This document shows positions 19,987 to 28,411 of a stretch of DNA of 64,000 nucleotides, piece by piece (position 1 is the stretch's first letter; every line of letters starts with the position of its first letter). Source of the stretch: Bacteroidales bacterium UBA6267 (GTDB lineage: Bacteria; Bacteroidota; Bacteroidia; Bacteroidales; UBA1556). Made by a program: the position numbers and the translations under genes. The notes below the pieces were generated by a model. That model was not told the origin of the DNA, ran no database searches, and worked only from the letters and a program-made list of their open reading frames with translations. The stretch is taken from assembly GCA_002440745.1 (NCBI GenBank), contig DJVB01000049.1, forward strand, positions 62,001 through 126,000. Reading direction: 5' to 3'.

Positions 19987-20271
19987 ATGGAAGAGATTAA
20001 GAAACTTTTAGCAAACTTGCAAAACAGAGCCAAGAGTGTAGCTGAGCGAGTTCTATTCTTAGAAGGTGAAAATAAAAATCTCCGAAATCGCTTAAAAGTA
20101 GCTGAAGAAGAGATTGTTAAAAGAAATTCTGAAATTAATGAGTTGAAGCATCAGATAGAGATTATCAGGATAGCCGGCTCCATTACTTCAGAAGCGAGTG
20201 ATAAAGGTTCGAAACAGAAGATTGCTGAATTAGTGCGAGAAATTGATTATTGTATAACATTATTAAAATAA
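19987..20271 (+). CDS. Coiled-coil protein upstream of zapA
   Basis: A 94-residue protein, charged and heptad-rich over most of its length (LQNRAKSVAERVLFLEGENKNLRNRLKVAEEEI), predicted as one long coiled coil with no membrane segment. The frame is open to 19963 (starts GTG, ATG), but the promoter box makes the ATG at 19987 (MEEIKKLLANLQ) the better start. It ends six bases before zapA. A small coiled-coil gene here is usual in Bacteroidota; by position it may help ZapA or the divisome, but no function is shown by the sequence. Confidence 0.8.
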   Translation: MEEIKKLLANLQNRAKSVAERVLFLEGENKNLRNRLKVAEEEIVKRNSEINELKHQIEIIRIAGSITSEASDKGSKQKIAELVREIDYCITLLK

Positions 20272-20277
20272 TATTTA

Positions 20278-20571
20278 GTGAGTTCATTAGGAATAACAGT
20301 TACGATAGCTGGGCGCACGTATCGACTAACAGTTGAAAATGCAACTGAAGAAGAGTTGATTCGTAAGGCCTCGTCGGAAATAAACGAAAAAGTAAAGATG
20401 TATTCTGAGAATTACTCATTTAAGGATTATCAAGACCTTTTATCTATGGTATGTTTGGAGATTGCAAGCCGGAAACTTTCGGAGCAGACCATCAGCCAAA
20501 GTGATAAAGGGGAAATTCTAAACTCACTAAATGAGATTGATAAGATTTTACAATACGAAAACGTTCTTTGA
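20278..20571 (+). CDS. zapA: Cell division protein ZapA
   Basis: ZapA cross-links FtsZ filaments at mid-cell. The 97-residue protein has the ZapA pattern: N-terminal strands GITVTIAGRTYRLTVENATEEEL, then a helix with ASSEINEKVKMYSENYSFKDYQDLLSMVCLEIA and a C-terminal coiled coil. The start is GTG at 20278; no ATG is available early in the frame. It follows the coiled-coil gene by six bases and is followed by a 6S RNA candidate and rny, the order often seen in Bacteroidota. Confidence 0.9.
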   Translation: MSSLGITVTIAGRTYRLTVENATEEELIRKASSEINEKVKMYSENYSFKDYQDLLSMVCLEIASRKLSEQTISQSDKGEILNSLNEIDKILQYENVL

Positions 20572-20608
20572 AAATTTATGCGTAATAATTGAATTTATTA
20601 CTCATAAA

Positions 20609-20802
20609 GCTTACCCGCACCATTCCGAACTTAGTATATAAACTCAACAGAAATTAAATTGGGGATAAGCTCATAGATTATTAGAACAGGCCTCAACCTA
20701 CGGGTACCATTACGGTCGGTGGAAGTTCGCGGAATCTGGCATCTCCATACATGTCATATTGGGGTTTATCATGCTCCAATTTGGAATGGGCGGGTTTTTT
20801 TT
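20609..20802 (+). ncRNA. ssrS: 6S RNA candidate (SsrS)
   Basis: The 190 bases between zapA and rny fold as a long rod. The closing stem pairs 20613-20626 (ACCCGCACCATTCC) with 20783-20795 (GGAATGGGCGGGT), one base bulged, and runs into eight T (20795-20802), a built-in terminator. Inside, AAATTGG pairs with CCAATTT and GATAA with TTATC. Near the 3' side, GGCATCTC resembles the conserved 3' strand of E. coli 6S RNA, and ssrS is also next to zapA in E. coli. 6S RNA binds the housekeeping RNA polymerase holoenzyme in stationary phase. tmRNA, SRP RNA and RNase P features were looked for and not seen. A covariance-model search was not possible. Confidence 0.72.
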
Positions 20803-20836
20803 ATTTAGCATTCTTCATAAAATTATTTTTTGTTCT

Positions 20837-22378
20837 ATGATGTATTTATATATTATTCTGGGAACCCTTTTAGGGATTGGTGTTGGCATTGGTGTTACTG
20901 CCACACTTTTAAGAAAATCAATTGAAAAGAAAAGCAAACAATTGATTGAAGAAGCCAAAGCGGAAGCTGAGGTATTGAAAAAAGACCGGATTCTGGAGGC
21001 GAAAGAGAAGTTTATTAAGCTCAAAACTGAGCATGATAACTATGTGAGTCAGAGGAAGCAAGGACTATTAAAACTTGAAAACAAGCTCAATAATCGCGAA
21101 ACGCATCTGAATGCGAGGAATGAGGAGATTAAAAAAATGTTGGAGGAAATCGAAGTCGCCAAGGAAGCCCTTGAAGGCAAAAGGCTTCATCTGATTCAAC
21201 AGGAAAAGGAGCTTGAAAAATCACAAAAACGACAAATCGAGCAATTGGAAGCCATTAGTGGACTTTCAGCCCAAGAGGCCAAAGAAGAATTGTTGGAAGC
21301 AGTGAAAGCTGAAGCAAAATCAGATGCCATAACCTATATAAATGAGGTGATGGAAGAAGCTAAAATGACAGCAAACCTTGAAGCCAAAAAGATTGTAATT
21401 GAGACCATCCAACGCACTGCTACTGAAGCAGCAATTGAAAACACAGTATCTGTATTTCACATTGAAAATGACGACATAAAAGGCCGTATCATCGGTCGTG
21501 AAGGTCGAAATATCAGAGCATTAGAAGCAGCGACCGGTATCGAAATCATCGTTGACGACACACCGGAAGCCATCATTCTCTCCGGATTTGATCCAGTAAG
21601 GCGCGAGATTGCGCGTTTGTCGTTACATAAATTAGTTAGTGACGGGCGCATACATCCTGCACGTATTGAGGAAGTTGTGGCTAAAACCCGCAAGCAAATT
21701 GAAGAAGAAATTATGGAAACCGGTAAACGGACTGCAATCGATTTGGGCATACACAATATGCACCATGAATTGCTTCGTATGGTTGGCCGTATGAAATACC
21801 GTTCGAGTTATGGTCAGAATCTACTGCAACATAGCCGTGAGGTTGCAAATCTTTGTGCAACAATGGCCGCTGAGTTGGGACTGAATCCAAAATTAGCCAA
21901 ACGTGCCGGACTGCTTCACGATATTGGCAAAGTTCCAGAAAACGAGCCTGAATTGCCACACGCATTGCACGGTATGAAGTTAGCCGAGAAATTCAAAGAG
22001 AAACCTGAGGTTTGCAATGCAATTGGGTCACACCACGACGAAATTGAAATGACCACATTGATTTCTCCGATTGTTCAGGTTTGTGATGCCATTTCAGGTG
22101 CACGTCCCGGTGCACGCCGAGAAGTGGTTGAAGCATATATTAACCGACTTAAAGAGTTAGAAAATAGAGCATTATCCTTTCCTGGAGTGCTAAAAACCTA
22201 CGCTATACAAGCCGGTCGTGAATTGCGGGTAATTGTTGGTGCCGATAAAATTTCGGATGAAGAAGCCAATAATATTTCTTTTGAATTATCAAAACAAATT
22301 CAGGAAGAAATGACCTATCCCGGTCAAATCAAAATAACGGTTATCAGAGAAACCAGAGCTGTTTCGTATGCGAAATAG
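20837..22378 (+). CDS. rny: Ribonuclease Y
   Basis: RNase Y is the membrane-anchored endonuclease that starts mRNA decay in bacteria lacking RNase E or supplementing it. From ATG 20837 (or the adjoining ATG 20840) it has 513-514 residues: an N-terminal membrane helix, a long Lys/Glu coiled coil (about 30-190), a KH domain (IKGRIIGREGRNIRALEAAT) and an HD domain (LLQHSREVANL ... LLHDIGKV) holding the metal site. The frame is open upstream to 20759, but this lies inside the 6S RNA candidate and its terminator, so the later ATG is chosen. Confidence 0.95.
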   Translation: MMYLYIILGTLLGIGVGIGVTATLLRKSIEKKSKQLIEEAKAEAEVLKKDRILEAKEKFIKLKTEHDNYVSQRKQGLLKLENKLNNRETHLNARNEEIKKMLEEIEVAKEALEGKRLHLIQQEKELEKSQKRQIEQLEAISGLSAQEAKEELLEAVKAEAKSDAITYINEVMEEAKMTANLEAKKIVIETIQRTATEAAIENTVSVFHIENDDIKGRIIGREGRNIRALEAATGIEIIVDDTPEAIILSGFDPVRREIARLSLHKLVSDGRIHPARIEEVVAKTRKQIEEEIMETGKRTAIDLGIHNMHHELLRMVGRMKYRSSYGQNLLQHSREVANLCATMAAELGLNPKLAKRAGLLHDIGKVPENEPELPHALHGMKLAEKFKEKPEVCNAIGSHHDEIEMTTLISPIVQVCDAISGARPGARREVVEAYINRLKELENRALSFPGVLKTYAIQAGRELRVIVGADKISDEEANNISFELSKQIQEEMTYPGQIKITVIRETRAVSYAK

Positions 22379-22586
22379 GGTCTGATTAAAAAGTATGGCG
22401 TACTCCAGATTTGAGGCGACAAGGCGAAGATGTATAAAAATACTTCAAGCCAAAGTCAACAAAGAAGATGAAGTGCGCCAAACTAGCTAACTTTATGATT
22501 CAAAACCAGAGTGCAATCTCGATTTTAATTTACAAAGTAAAAATAGATTAACTTATCGCTAAAGTGTTTTTAATCGACCCTAAATA

Positions 22587-23021
22587 ATGCCATACTGTTA
22601 CTCATATCCACGGCTTGCAGTCACTGTTGATATTTTAGTTTTATCAAGAGCGGGTAAAATTCTTTTAATACAAAGAAAAAAGCCTCCCTTCAAAGACCAA
22701 TGGGCTTTGCCGGGGGGCTTTGTCGATTTAGATGAAACCTTAGAACAAGCTGCAATACGAGAACTACATGAAGAAACAGGGCTCCATTTCGATACTTTAA
22801 AGCAATTTAAAGTGTATGATGCCATTAATCGCGACCCAAGACACCGAACCATATCATTAGTCTTTTACCGGATTATTGACAACAATACCGACCTACATAT
22901 TGAAGCCGGTGATGATGCTTCGTCAGCAGCATGGTTGCCGATTGATGAGTTGCCGGAATTGGCCTTTGACCATAAAATAATCCTTAGTGAGTTTATGGAT
23001 TTTATAACCCAAAATCCTTAA
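22587..23021 (+). CDS. Nudix hydrolase
   Basis: A 144-residue Nudix protein with a perfect Nudix box, residues 44-66 (G44, E50, R58-E59, E62-E63, G65), which binds the metal that helps hydrolyse a nucleoside diphosphate linked to another group. The order of strands and the short length suggest the ADP-ribose pyrophosphatase/NrtR-like group, but without the C-terminal winged helix of NrtR regulators. Substrate cannot be decided. Its 3' end overlaps waaA on the other strand by 20 bases. Confidence 0.9.
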   Translation: MPYCYSYPRLAVTVDILVLSRAGKILLIQRKKPPFKDQWALPGGFVDLDETLEQAAIRELHEETGLHFDTLKQFKVYDAINRDPRHRTISLVFYRIIDNNTDLHIEAGDDASSAAWLPIDELPELAFDHKIILSEFMDFITQNP

Positions 23022-24237
23022 CGAAAGCCATAATTTTTTGTGTAGCTCCCTGATTTTCTAACACATATCGACCTGATACAGAAGATGCTTTTCCGTAAAA
23101 CTCTTTGTCGTGTTGAAATTTAAAAAGCAGTTGTTTGGCTTCAGCCGTAAAATTAACTGAAAACGCACCCCCCAGCCGAACTAAATCATGCGCTTCTTTA
23201 AACTTCTGGAATCGAGGCCCAAAAATCACCGGTTTAGAATATGCAGCAGGCTCAAGAATATTGTGAATGCCGGAGCCAAATCCACCTCCAACCCAGGCAA
23301 TATCTGCATAACGATAAAGCTGCAACAGTAAGCCTATACTATCAATAATTAACAATTGAAAATCAACAACATTCACTTCAGAATTAATCCTCGAATACCT
23401 TAATATTTTGCTGTTGTCAAAAAGAGCTTCAATTTGTTTGATATGAGGTTCATCCACAAGATGCGGTGCCAAAATCCATTTAAAATTAAGTTCGGGTTCT
23501 TTAATAATTTCCGAGATAATTGTCTCATCTTCAGGCCATGAACTACCCACAACAACAACAGGGTTTGATGCACAAAACTCCTGAACAAAATCAATTTTCT
23601 TCTTTTCAGAAATGGCTGCAATTACCCTATCGAATCTGGTGTCGCCGGCTAAAGTGACTTGTTTAATTCCAATTTTCTGCAATAAACTTATAGAATCTTC
23701 ATCCTGACAAAAAATATGTGAGGAAGCATTAAGGTGTTTCGTAAACCATTTACCATAAGGTTTAAAGAAAACCTGAGAAGGGCGATAAATGGCAGAAATG
23801 AAGACATAAGGTATCTTATTGGTTTTTAATATTTTAAGAAGGTTATACCAGTATTCATACTTAATAAAAAACACCGCCTTTATATTGAACTGACTTATAA
23901 ATTTTGTCATGGGAAAATTCAAATCAGGAGGCAGATAGGTGATAAAATCTGCATGAGGATAGTTTTTTCGCACATTATATCCGGATGGCGAGAAAAAAGT
24001 TAACAGGATTTTATAATTGGGATAATCGACTCTAAATCGCTCAATAACAGGTCTCCCCTGTTCAAATTCTCCAAGAGAAGCTGCATGAAACCAAATCCAT
24101 GAGTCCTTTTTTGTTCCGGTAAAGATTGGCTGATTTCTACGCCCTTCAACCCAAGCAGCGGCAGATGTATTGAACAGTGAAGCTAAATGAATTGCTAACA
24201 CATAAAGACGAATCCCAAACGAATATAGAATCCTCAT
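23002..24237 (-). CDS. waaA: 3-deoxy-D-manno-octulosonic acid (Kdo) transferase
   Basis: WaaA (KdtA) adds Kdo from CMP-Kdo to lipid A at the inner membrane. The 411-residue product has an N-terminal membrane anchor (MRILYSFGIRLYVLAIHLASLFN), the donor-side sequence WFHAASLGEFEQGRPVIE with the catalytic Glu in GEFEQ, the GDTRFDRV stretch, and the C-terminal WVGGGFGSGIHNILEPAAYSKPVIFGPR motif of this GT30 family. It is the last gene of a minus-strand run and converges on the Nudix gene. It shows the cell has a Gram-negative outer membrane with a Kdo-lipid A core. Confidence 0.95.
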   Translation of the reverse strand: MRILYSFGIRLYVLAIHLASLFNTSAAAWVEGRRNQPIFTGTKKDSWIWFHAASLGEFEQGRPVIERFRVDYPNYKILLTFFSPSGYNVRKNYPHADFITYLPPDLNFPMTKFISQFNIKAVFFIKYEYWYNLLKILKTNKIPYVFISAIYRPSQVFFKPYGKWFTKHLNASSHIFCQDEDSISLLQKIGIKQVTLAGDTRFDRVIAAISEKKKIDFVQEFCASNPVVVVGSSWPEDETIISEIIKEPELNFKWILAPHLVDEPHIKQIEALFDNSKILRYSRINSEVNVVDFQLLIIDSIGLLLQLYRYADIAWVGGGFGSGIHNILEPAAYSKPVIFGPRFQKFKEAHDLVRLGGAFSVNFTAEAKQLLFKFQHDKEFYGKASSVSGRYVLENQGATQKIMAFVKDFGL

Positions 24238-24249
24238 AATCAGCCTTTT

Positions 24250-25008
24250 CTAAAAATAAAAGAACTCCTGTTTTTTTCTCCCATAAAGAGGAATTACCCA
24301 ACCTATTCTCACACCGGAGAGCAAATCAATGCGTTTTGCGTTATCTGTTGAGCGATCATCGGCATTATAAGAGCGTTTTCCGGCAGTAAAACCTTGAACA
24401 AATTCAAATCCGGCATAAAAATTTATCAAACGCTTATTTCCCATAAAACGATAGCCAACAAATTGAGAGAGGCTAAATCCATTGGTCAGGCGGTCGTAGA
24501 GTTTGGCATACTCATCATTGATTTGTGGCGCAACTTTATACGGATTTTCGATGCGAACATAATGTTGCATAAAACCACCATAAAACTGAATAAATGGACC
24601 AGAGTTCGGATTCGGAGCCCAAATATTAAATTGCTTTCCTACCATCAACGACAAATTAAAACCACGCTGATAAATATAGGCTTCAGCAAAATTCCCATCG
24701 CCATCAATCACATATCCTTTGCTATTGCGGATTGCAGCAAAATAGCTATCCTGATTTCTAACATTATCCCCAAAAATGAAGGAATAATCAGCTCCAAAAA
24801 GCCAACCATTAACTGTTTTAAACGTAAAATCAGCTCCAACGGAATTGCTATTTCCGAATCTCACAGCCATATCCTTTCCGGGAATATGGAAGGAATAATG
24901 AGCAGAAAACATCGAAATACGAATATTGGTATCGGTTACAGATTGAGCCTGCAAACTGTTGAACCAGAGAGAAATAAAAGCGAATAAAAAAATAAATCTT
25001 ACGTTCAT
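24250..25008 (-). CDS. Outer-membrane beta-barrel protein of unknown function
   Basis: A 252-residue protein with a signal peptide (ending about SLQAQ, residue 22) and alternating aromatic-polar strands through the mature part (FGADYSFIFGDN, RGFNLSLMVGKQF, FIQFYGGFMQHYVRIE, INFYAGFEFVQGF, LLSGVRIGWVIPLYG), with a C-terminal aromatic end (FFYF), as in outer-membrane barrels. It lies 12 bases before waaA and downstream of mltG, in an envelope-oriented gene run. No named family was recognised and no active site can be seen. Confidence 0.75.
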   Translation of the reverse strand: MNVRFIFLFAFISLWFNSLQAQSVTDTNIRISMFSAHYSFHIPGKDMAVRFGNSNSVGADFTFKTVNGWLFGADYSFIFGDNVRNQDSYFAAIRNSKGYVIDGDGNFAEAYIYQRGFNLSLMVGKQFNIWAPNPNSGPFIQFYGGFMQHYVRIENPYKVAPQINDEYAKLYDRLTNGFSLSQFVGYRFMGNKRLINFYAGFEFVQGFTAGKRSYNADDRSTDNAKRIDLLSGVRIGWVIPLYGRKKQEFFYF

Positions 25009-25051
25009 AGGATTGGGTTTAGTTTCGATAAACGAATCATACCTTATATTA

Positions 25052-26086
25052 TTACCTTCGAATATTCAATTGACGCAAATATCTGTGATAGGCGGCGGCA
25101 TAACGTAAATGTTGTGAATGATTTTCGGCAAATTCGTGATAGCCGGAGCCATCAGCGCGGGCACAATAATACAGATAGGAATTTTCTTCGAAATTTAGCA
25201 CTGCGTCGATAGTTTTTTGTTCCGGCATACAAATCGGACCGGGCGGCAAACCAAAGACATAATAGGTGTTATAAGGTGATTCAATCAAGGTATAATCGGT
25301 CAAGATGCGTCTTACTGAAAAGTCACCAAATGCATATCGGGCGGTTGGGTCGGCTTGAAGTTTCATATTGCGGCGAAGCCGATTCATCAGCACTCCGGCC
25401 ATGCGACTCATTTCGTCCGTTTTGTTGGTTTCTTCCTGAATGATGCTAGCCAAAATGCTAATTTCTACAGGTGAAAGAGCCATATCCATGGCCTTAGAAA
25501 GCCGTTCATCGGTCCAGAATTTTTTATACTCTCGATGCATTCGGGAGATAAATTCCAATTCAGAAGTATTCCAATAAAACTCGTAAGTATTTGGAATAAA
25601 AAGAGCTATAGCAGTTTGGGGATTAAAATTGAGAGAATCTAAAAAATGTCTATCGGTGAGATAGGACATCAGCCGCGCTGAATCCAATTCGAGTTTAGAG
25701 GCTGCTATACCTGCAAGTTTTGGCAAAAAACGGATATTATTAAAAGTAAGCTTTACCGGATATTGTTGCCCCGAACGCAGCATATTCACCAATTCGTTTG
25801 CATTCATCTGATTCTTAATCAAATATCGCCCTGGCTTAACATTTTCAGGGTATTTCTTCAATCCGGCAATAATCTTAAAAACTGCGGTATCTCTTACAAT
25901 CTGCTGATTATAAAGAGATTCTAAAACAAATTCGTAACTCGAACCGGTAGGTATATAAAAAATTTGGGTTGAGGATGAAAGCTCCACAATCGGCGCTTGA
26001 TACTTTTTATAGAGCTGATAAAACAGAATTGCGCCACCAATGAGCAAAACTGAAATTACAACCAAAAGGATTCTAAATATCTTCAT
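25052..26086 (-). CDS. mltG: Endolytic murein transglycosylase MltG (YceG)
   Basis: MltG cuts nascent peptidoglycan strands at the inner membrane and so sets glycan length. The 344-residue protein has one N-terminal membrane helix (about 3-24), a LysM-like region, and the catalytic YceG domain: ASIIQEETNK (213-222, E219 the likely catalytic Glu), RMAGVLMNRLRRNMKLQADPTARYA, PYNTYYVFGLPPGPICMP and a C-terminal YYCARADGSGYHEFAENHSQH. The motif position occupied by Glu in E. coli just before E219 is Gln here. Same-strand neighbours are the GNAT gene upstream (45 bases) and the barrel gene downstream. Confidence 0.94.
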   Translation of the reverse strand: MKIFRILLVVISVLLIGGAILFYQLYKKYQAPIVELSSSTQIFYIPTGSSYEFVLESLYNQQIVRDTAVFKIIAGLKKYPENVKPGRYLIKNQMNANELVNMLRSGQQYPVKLTFNNIRFLPKLAGIAASKLELDSARLMSYLTDRHFLDSLNFNPQTAIALFIPNTYEFYWNTSELEFISRMHREYKKFWTDERLSKAMDMALSPVEISILASIIQEETNKTDEMSRMAGVLMNRLRRNMKLQADPTARYAFGDFSVRRILTDYTLIESPYNTYYVFGLPPGPICMPEQKTIDAVLNFEENSYLYYCARADGSGYHEFAENHSQHLRYAAAYHRYLRQLNIRR

Positions 26087-26131
26087 TTTTTAATAATTCA
26101 TTTCAACAAAACGACATTCGCTTAAATAATA

Positions 26132-26650
26132 TCAAAACAATTTTTGCAAGAAAAAAACATCCTGCCATTGTCGGCTGACAAATTCCCATTGCTTTTTCAG
26201 TCCAATTTTAACAAATCCTGTTTTCTCAAAAAGATGCAAGCTCGCCGTATTATTGGCATGAACCTCACAAAAAAGCTGGTGAAGTTGAAGCGTATTTTCG
26301 GCATAATCCGAAACCAAAGTTAAGGCTTGCGAAGCCATTCCTTGATTTCTAAACCTCTCATCTACAATAATTCCCAAGCCCGCCCTTCGATGCATTGGAT
26401 GATAATCGAACAAATCGACCATACCAATTGGTTGAGCAGAATGATTCAAACAAATCATTAGCCTAATTTGTTTTTCGGAGAAAAGATCATGAGAATTATT
26501 AAGGATGAATGATTCTAACTCAAAACGGGAATAAGGAAATTGAGTTCCTGAAACATGCCAATACTCCGGATTATTCTCAGTCAATAACATAAAATCCAAA
26601 TCTTCCGGCTCTGCTATACGTAAAAAAATAGTTTCACTTCCAAACATCAA
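26132..26650 (-). CDS. GNAT-family N-acetyltransferase
   Basis: A 172-residue RimJ/RimL-like acetyltransferase. The acetyl-CoA loop is FRNQGMAS (Q/RxxGxG/A) after GLGIIVDER, and the C-terminal NTASLHLFEKTGFVKIG stretch is the usual fourth motif of this fold. Such enzymes acetylate protein N-termini, amino sugars or small amines; nothing in the sequence decides which. It starts six bases after dapF and is likely co-transcribed with it. Confidence 0.88.
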   Translation of the reverse strand: MMFGSETIFLRIAEPEDLDFMLLTENNPEYWHVSGTQFPYSRFELESFILNNSHDLFSEKQIRLMICLNHSAQPIGMVDLFDYHPMHRRAGLGIIVDERFRNQGMASQALTLVSDYAENTLQLHQLFCEVHANNTASLHLFEKTGFVKIGLKKQWEFVSRQWQDVFFLQKLF

Positions 26651-26656
26651 AACAAT

Positions 26657-27448
26657 TTAAGATTTAAATGTTCCATCAAACACCTGAACTGCAGGGCCGG
26701 ATAAAACAATATTTGTAATGGTTTTTTCTTCCAATATAAAATTCACGGTCAAATCACCGCCCGAAGCATTTAAACTAATCGGACCGTTCTTCAGACCATT
26801 TTTCAGGGCATGAAGAATGGCAGATGCCACAGCTCCTGTTCCGCAGGCGAGGGTCTCATTCTCAACTCCACGCTCATACGTCCTGATTTTTAGACGATTA
26901 AAATCCAATACTTGAACAAAGTTGACATTTGTTCCACCGACTGATGCAAAGCGATTGGAATAACGAATCTCAGCTCCCAACTGAAAAACTTGAGCTTCAG
27001 TCACATCATTTACCCATTGCACAAAATGAGGTGAACCGGTATTTATAAAGTCAAAGGCATTATCAACAGAATCCAACGGGATGTCCTTCATAAGCAAGTC
27101 GATATGGAAATTTGAGCCATCTTTTTGAATTTGAGCCAAATGCAGTCCATCAGAAGCCCAAAAGGATGCAGTGGAGTCAACAATTCCAAGTTGATTCGCA
27201 AAGGCACAGATGCAGCGCCCACCATTTCCACAAAGAGTGGCCTCAGCTCCATCCGAGTTGAAATAACGCATAGTAAAATCATATTCGGAATGGTTTTCCA
27301 AAAGCATCAACCCATCTGCACCTACGCCAAAATGCCGGTCGCATAAAAGACGAACAAACTGATAATCAAAGTCATAGACCCCATCCCTATTATCGATAAG
27401 AATAAAGTCATTTCCTGCTCCATGATATTTTGAGAAATTAACGGTCAT
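26657..27448 (-). CDS. dapF: Diaminopimelate epimerase
   Basis: DapF interconverts LL- and meso-diaminopimelate, supplying lysine and the cross-linking residue of peptidoglycan. The 263-residue product has both catalytic cysteines in their family contexts: CGNGGRC (C73) and ACGTGAVASA (C202), with the substrate loops YHGAGNDFILIDN and PHFVQWV. It lies seven bases downstream of the unknown membrane protein and before the GNAT and mltG genes, consistent with a cell-wall-related run. Confidence 0.96.
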   Translation of the reverse strand: MTVNFSKYHGAGNDFILIDNRDGVYDFDYQFVRLLCDRHFGVGADGLMLLENHSEYDFTMRYFNSDGAEATLCGNGGRCICAFANQLGIVDSTASFWASDGLHLAQIQKDGSNFHIDLLMKDIPLDSVDNAFDFINTGSPHFVQWVNDVTEAQVFQLGAEIRYSNRFASVGGTNVNFVQVLDFNRLKIRTYERGVENETLACGTGAVASAILHALKNGLKNGPISLNASGGDLTVNFILEEKTITNIVLSGPAVQVFDGTFKS

Positions 27449-27454
27449 ATTGGT

Positions 27455-28156
27455 CTAAGATGGTTTTCTGCCTTTTCTATTTGGATTTAAAATAATGGGA
27501 ATGAACTCATTACCACATCTGAGCGTATAGTTATTCCTTTTATATTTCATAATCAGAACCTCTTCTTCGTGGTAGTGAAATGACAAACTATCATACTCAA
27601 AAATGCCAAAAAGAATCAATTTTTGACGCGAAAGTCGATACCCCTTAAAATTGACAGGAGAACGCCAAAACTCAACTAAAAGTCCTTCCTTTGAGAGATT
27701 CATAGTATTGTCTATCAACAGACTATCCATTTTTGAGTCATAGTCACAATGAAAAACGACCGGATTTCCGGTGGGTTTATAAAAACGGGCATAAACCTTT
27801 TCATCTTGCATCACAACCAAATCGGAATTGAAATTACTATCTGAACTTTGTGAAAATACGGTGTCGGTGTTGATTTTTTCAAAGCTTAAATTCACATCAA
27901 GAAGACTGTCAGGAATTGCCTTAGCTAAGCTATCCGACACATTAGATTCGTTTTGCAATGTTGACTTTTTCTTTTTTTTCTTTTTTACATCTACATCCAT
28001 ATTTTCCACAGGAGCCTCAATTATATGATCAATCACATAAGTGGAATTATTAAAAATATTGGAATTAACATACTCTCCGTAAAGCCAAAACAACCCTGCC
28101 CCGAGAAGAATTCCGAGAAAAAAAATCACCAATTTTCCAAAAGAATGACGATTCAT
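27455..28156 (-). CDS. Membrane-anchored protein of unknown function
   Basis: A 233-residue protein with one N-terminal membrane helix (about 8-28), then a disordered linker with seven consecutive lysines (about 57-64) and many Ser/Asp, and a compact C-terminal domain rich in beta strand (KVYARFYKPTGNPVVFHC ... LRCGNEFIPIILNPN). I recognise no family. It is the first gene of the minus-strand run leading to dapF, GNAT, mltG and waaA. The poly-lysine tract is encoded by an A-rich run that could slip in replication. Confidence 0.7.
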   Translation of the reverse strand: MNRHSFGKLVIFFLGILLGAGLFWLYGEYVNSNIFNNSTYVIDHIIEAPVENMDVDVKKKKKKKSTLQNESNVSDSLAKAIPDSLLDVNLSFEKINTDTVFSQSSDSNFNSDLVVMQDEKVYARFYKPTGNPVVFHCDYDSKMDSLLIDNTMNLSKEGLLVEFWRSPVNFKGYRLSRQKLILFGIFEYDSLSFHYHEEEVLIMKYKRNNYTLRCGNEFIPIILNPNRKGRKPS

Positions 28157-28275
28157 AGATTAATGCAAAAACGACTACAAACATACATAAAAAAAGGAAA
28201 TCCGTTTACACAAAACCCTTTAGATTCCTTTACTTTGGTTAACGACATTTAACAAGCCAAAATATCATAAAGAAA

Positions 28276-28283
28276 TAATTTTG
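28276..28283 (+). promoter_or_regulatory. Candidate -7 box for htrA
   Basis: TAATTTTG matches TAnnTTTG. It lies 129 bases before the protease ATG, implying a leader of about 120 bases. Confidence 0.45.
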
Positions 28284-28397
28284 CGTTCATCAGATAATTT
28301 CAAAACAAATGAATACTGATATCGAAATTAAATAACTAACCAATTATAAATCAATAAATAAGAGGAAAGTGTTATTACAAATGATTAACGAACAATG

Positions 28398-28404
28398 AAA
28401 GGAG
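28398..28404 (+). promoter_or_regulatory. Strong Shine-Dalgarno site of htrA
   Basis: AAAGGAG ends seven bases before the ATG at 28412. Canonical ribosome-binding sites are uncommon in this window, so it stands out and supports this start. Confidence 0.6.
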
Positions 28405-28411
28405 AAATGAT

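Noticed and set aside
20582..20601. GTAATAA/TTATTAC hairpin as zapA terminator
   Set aside because: All A-T pairs and no T-run; too weak to call.
20759..20836. Upstream start of rny
   Set aside because: Lies inside the 6S RNA candidate and its terminator.
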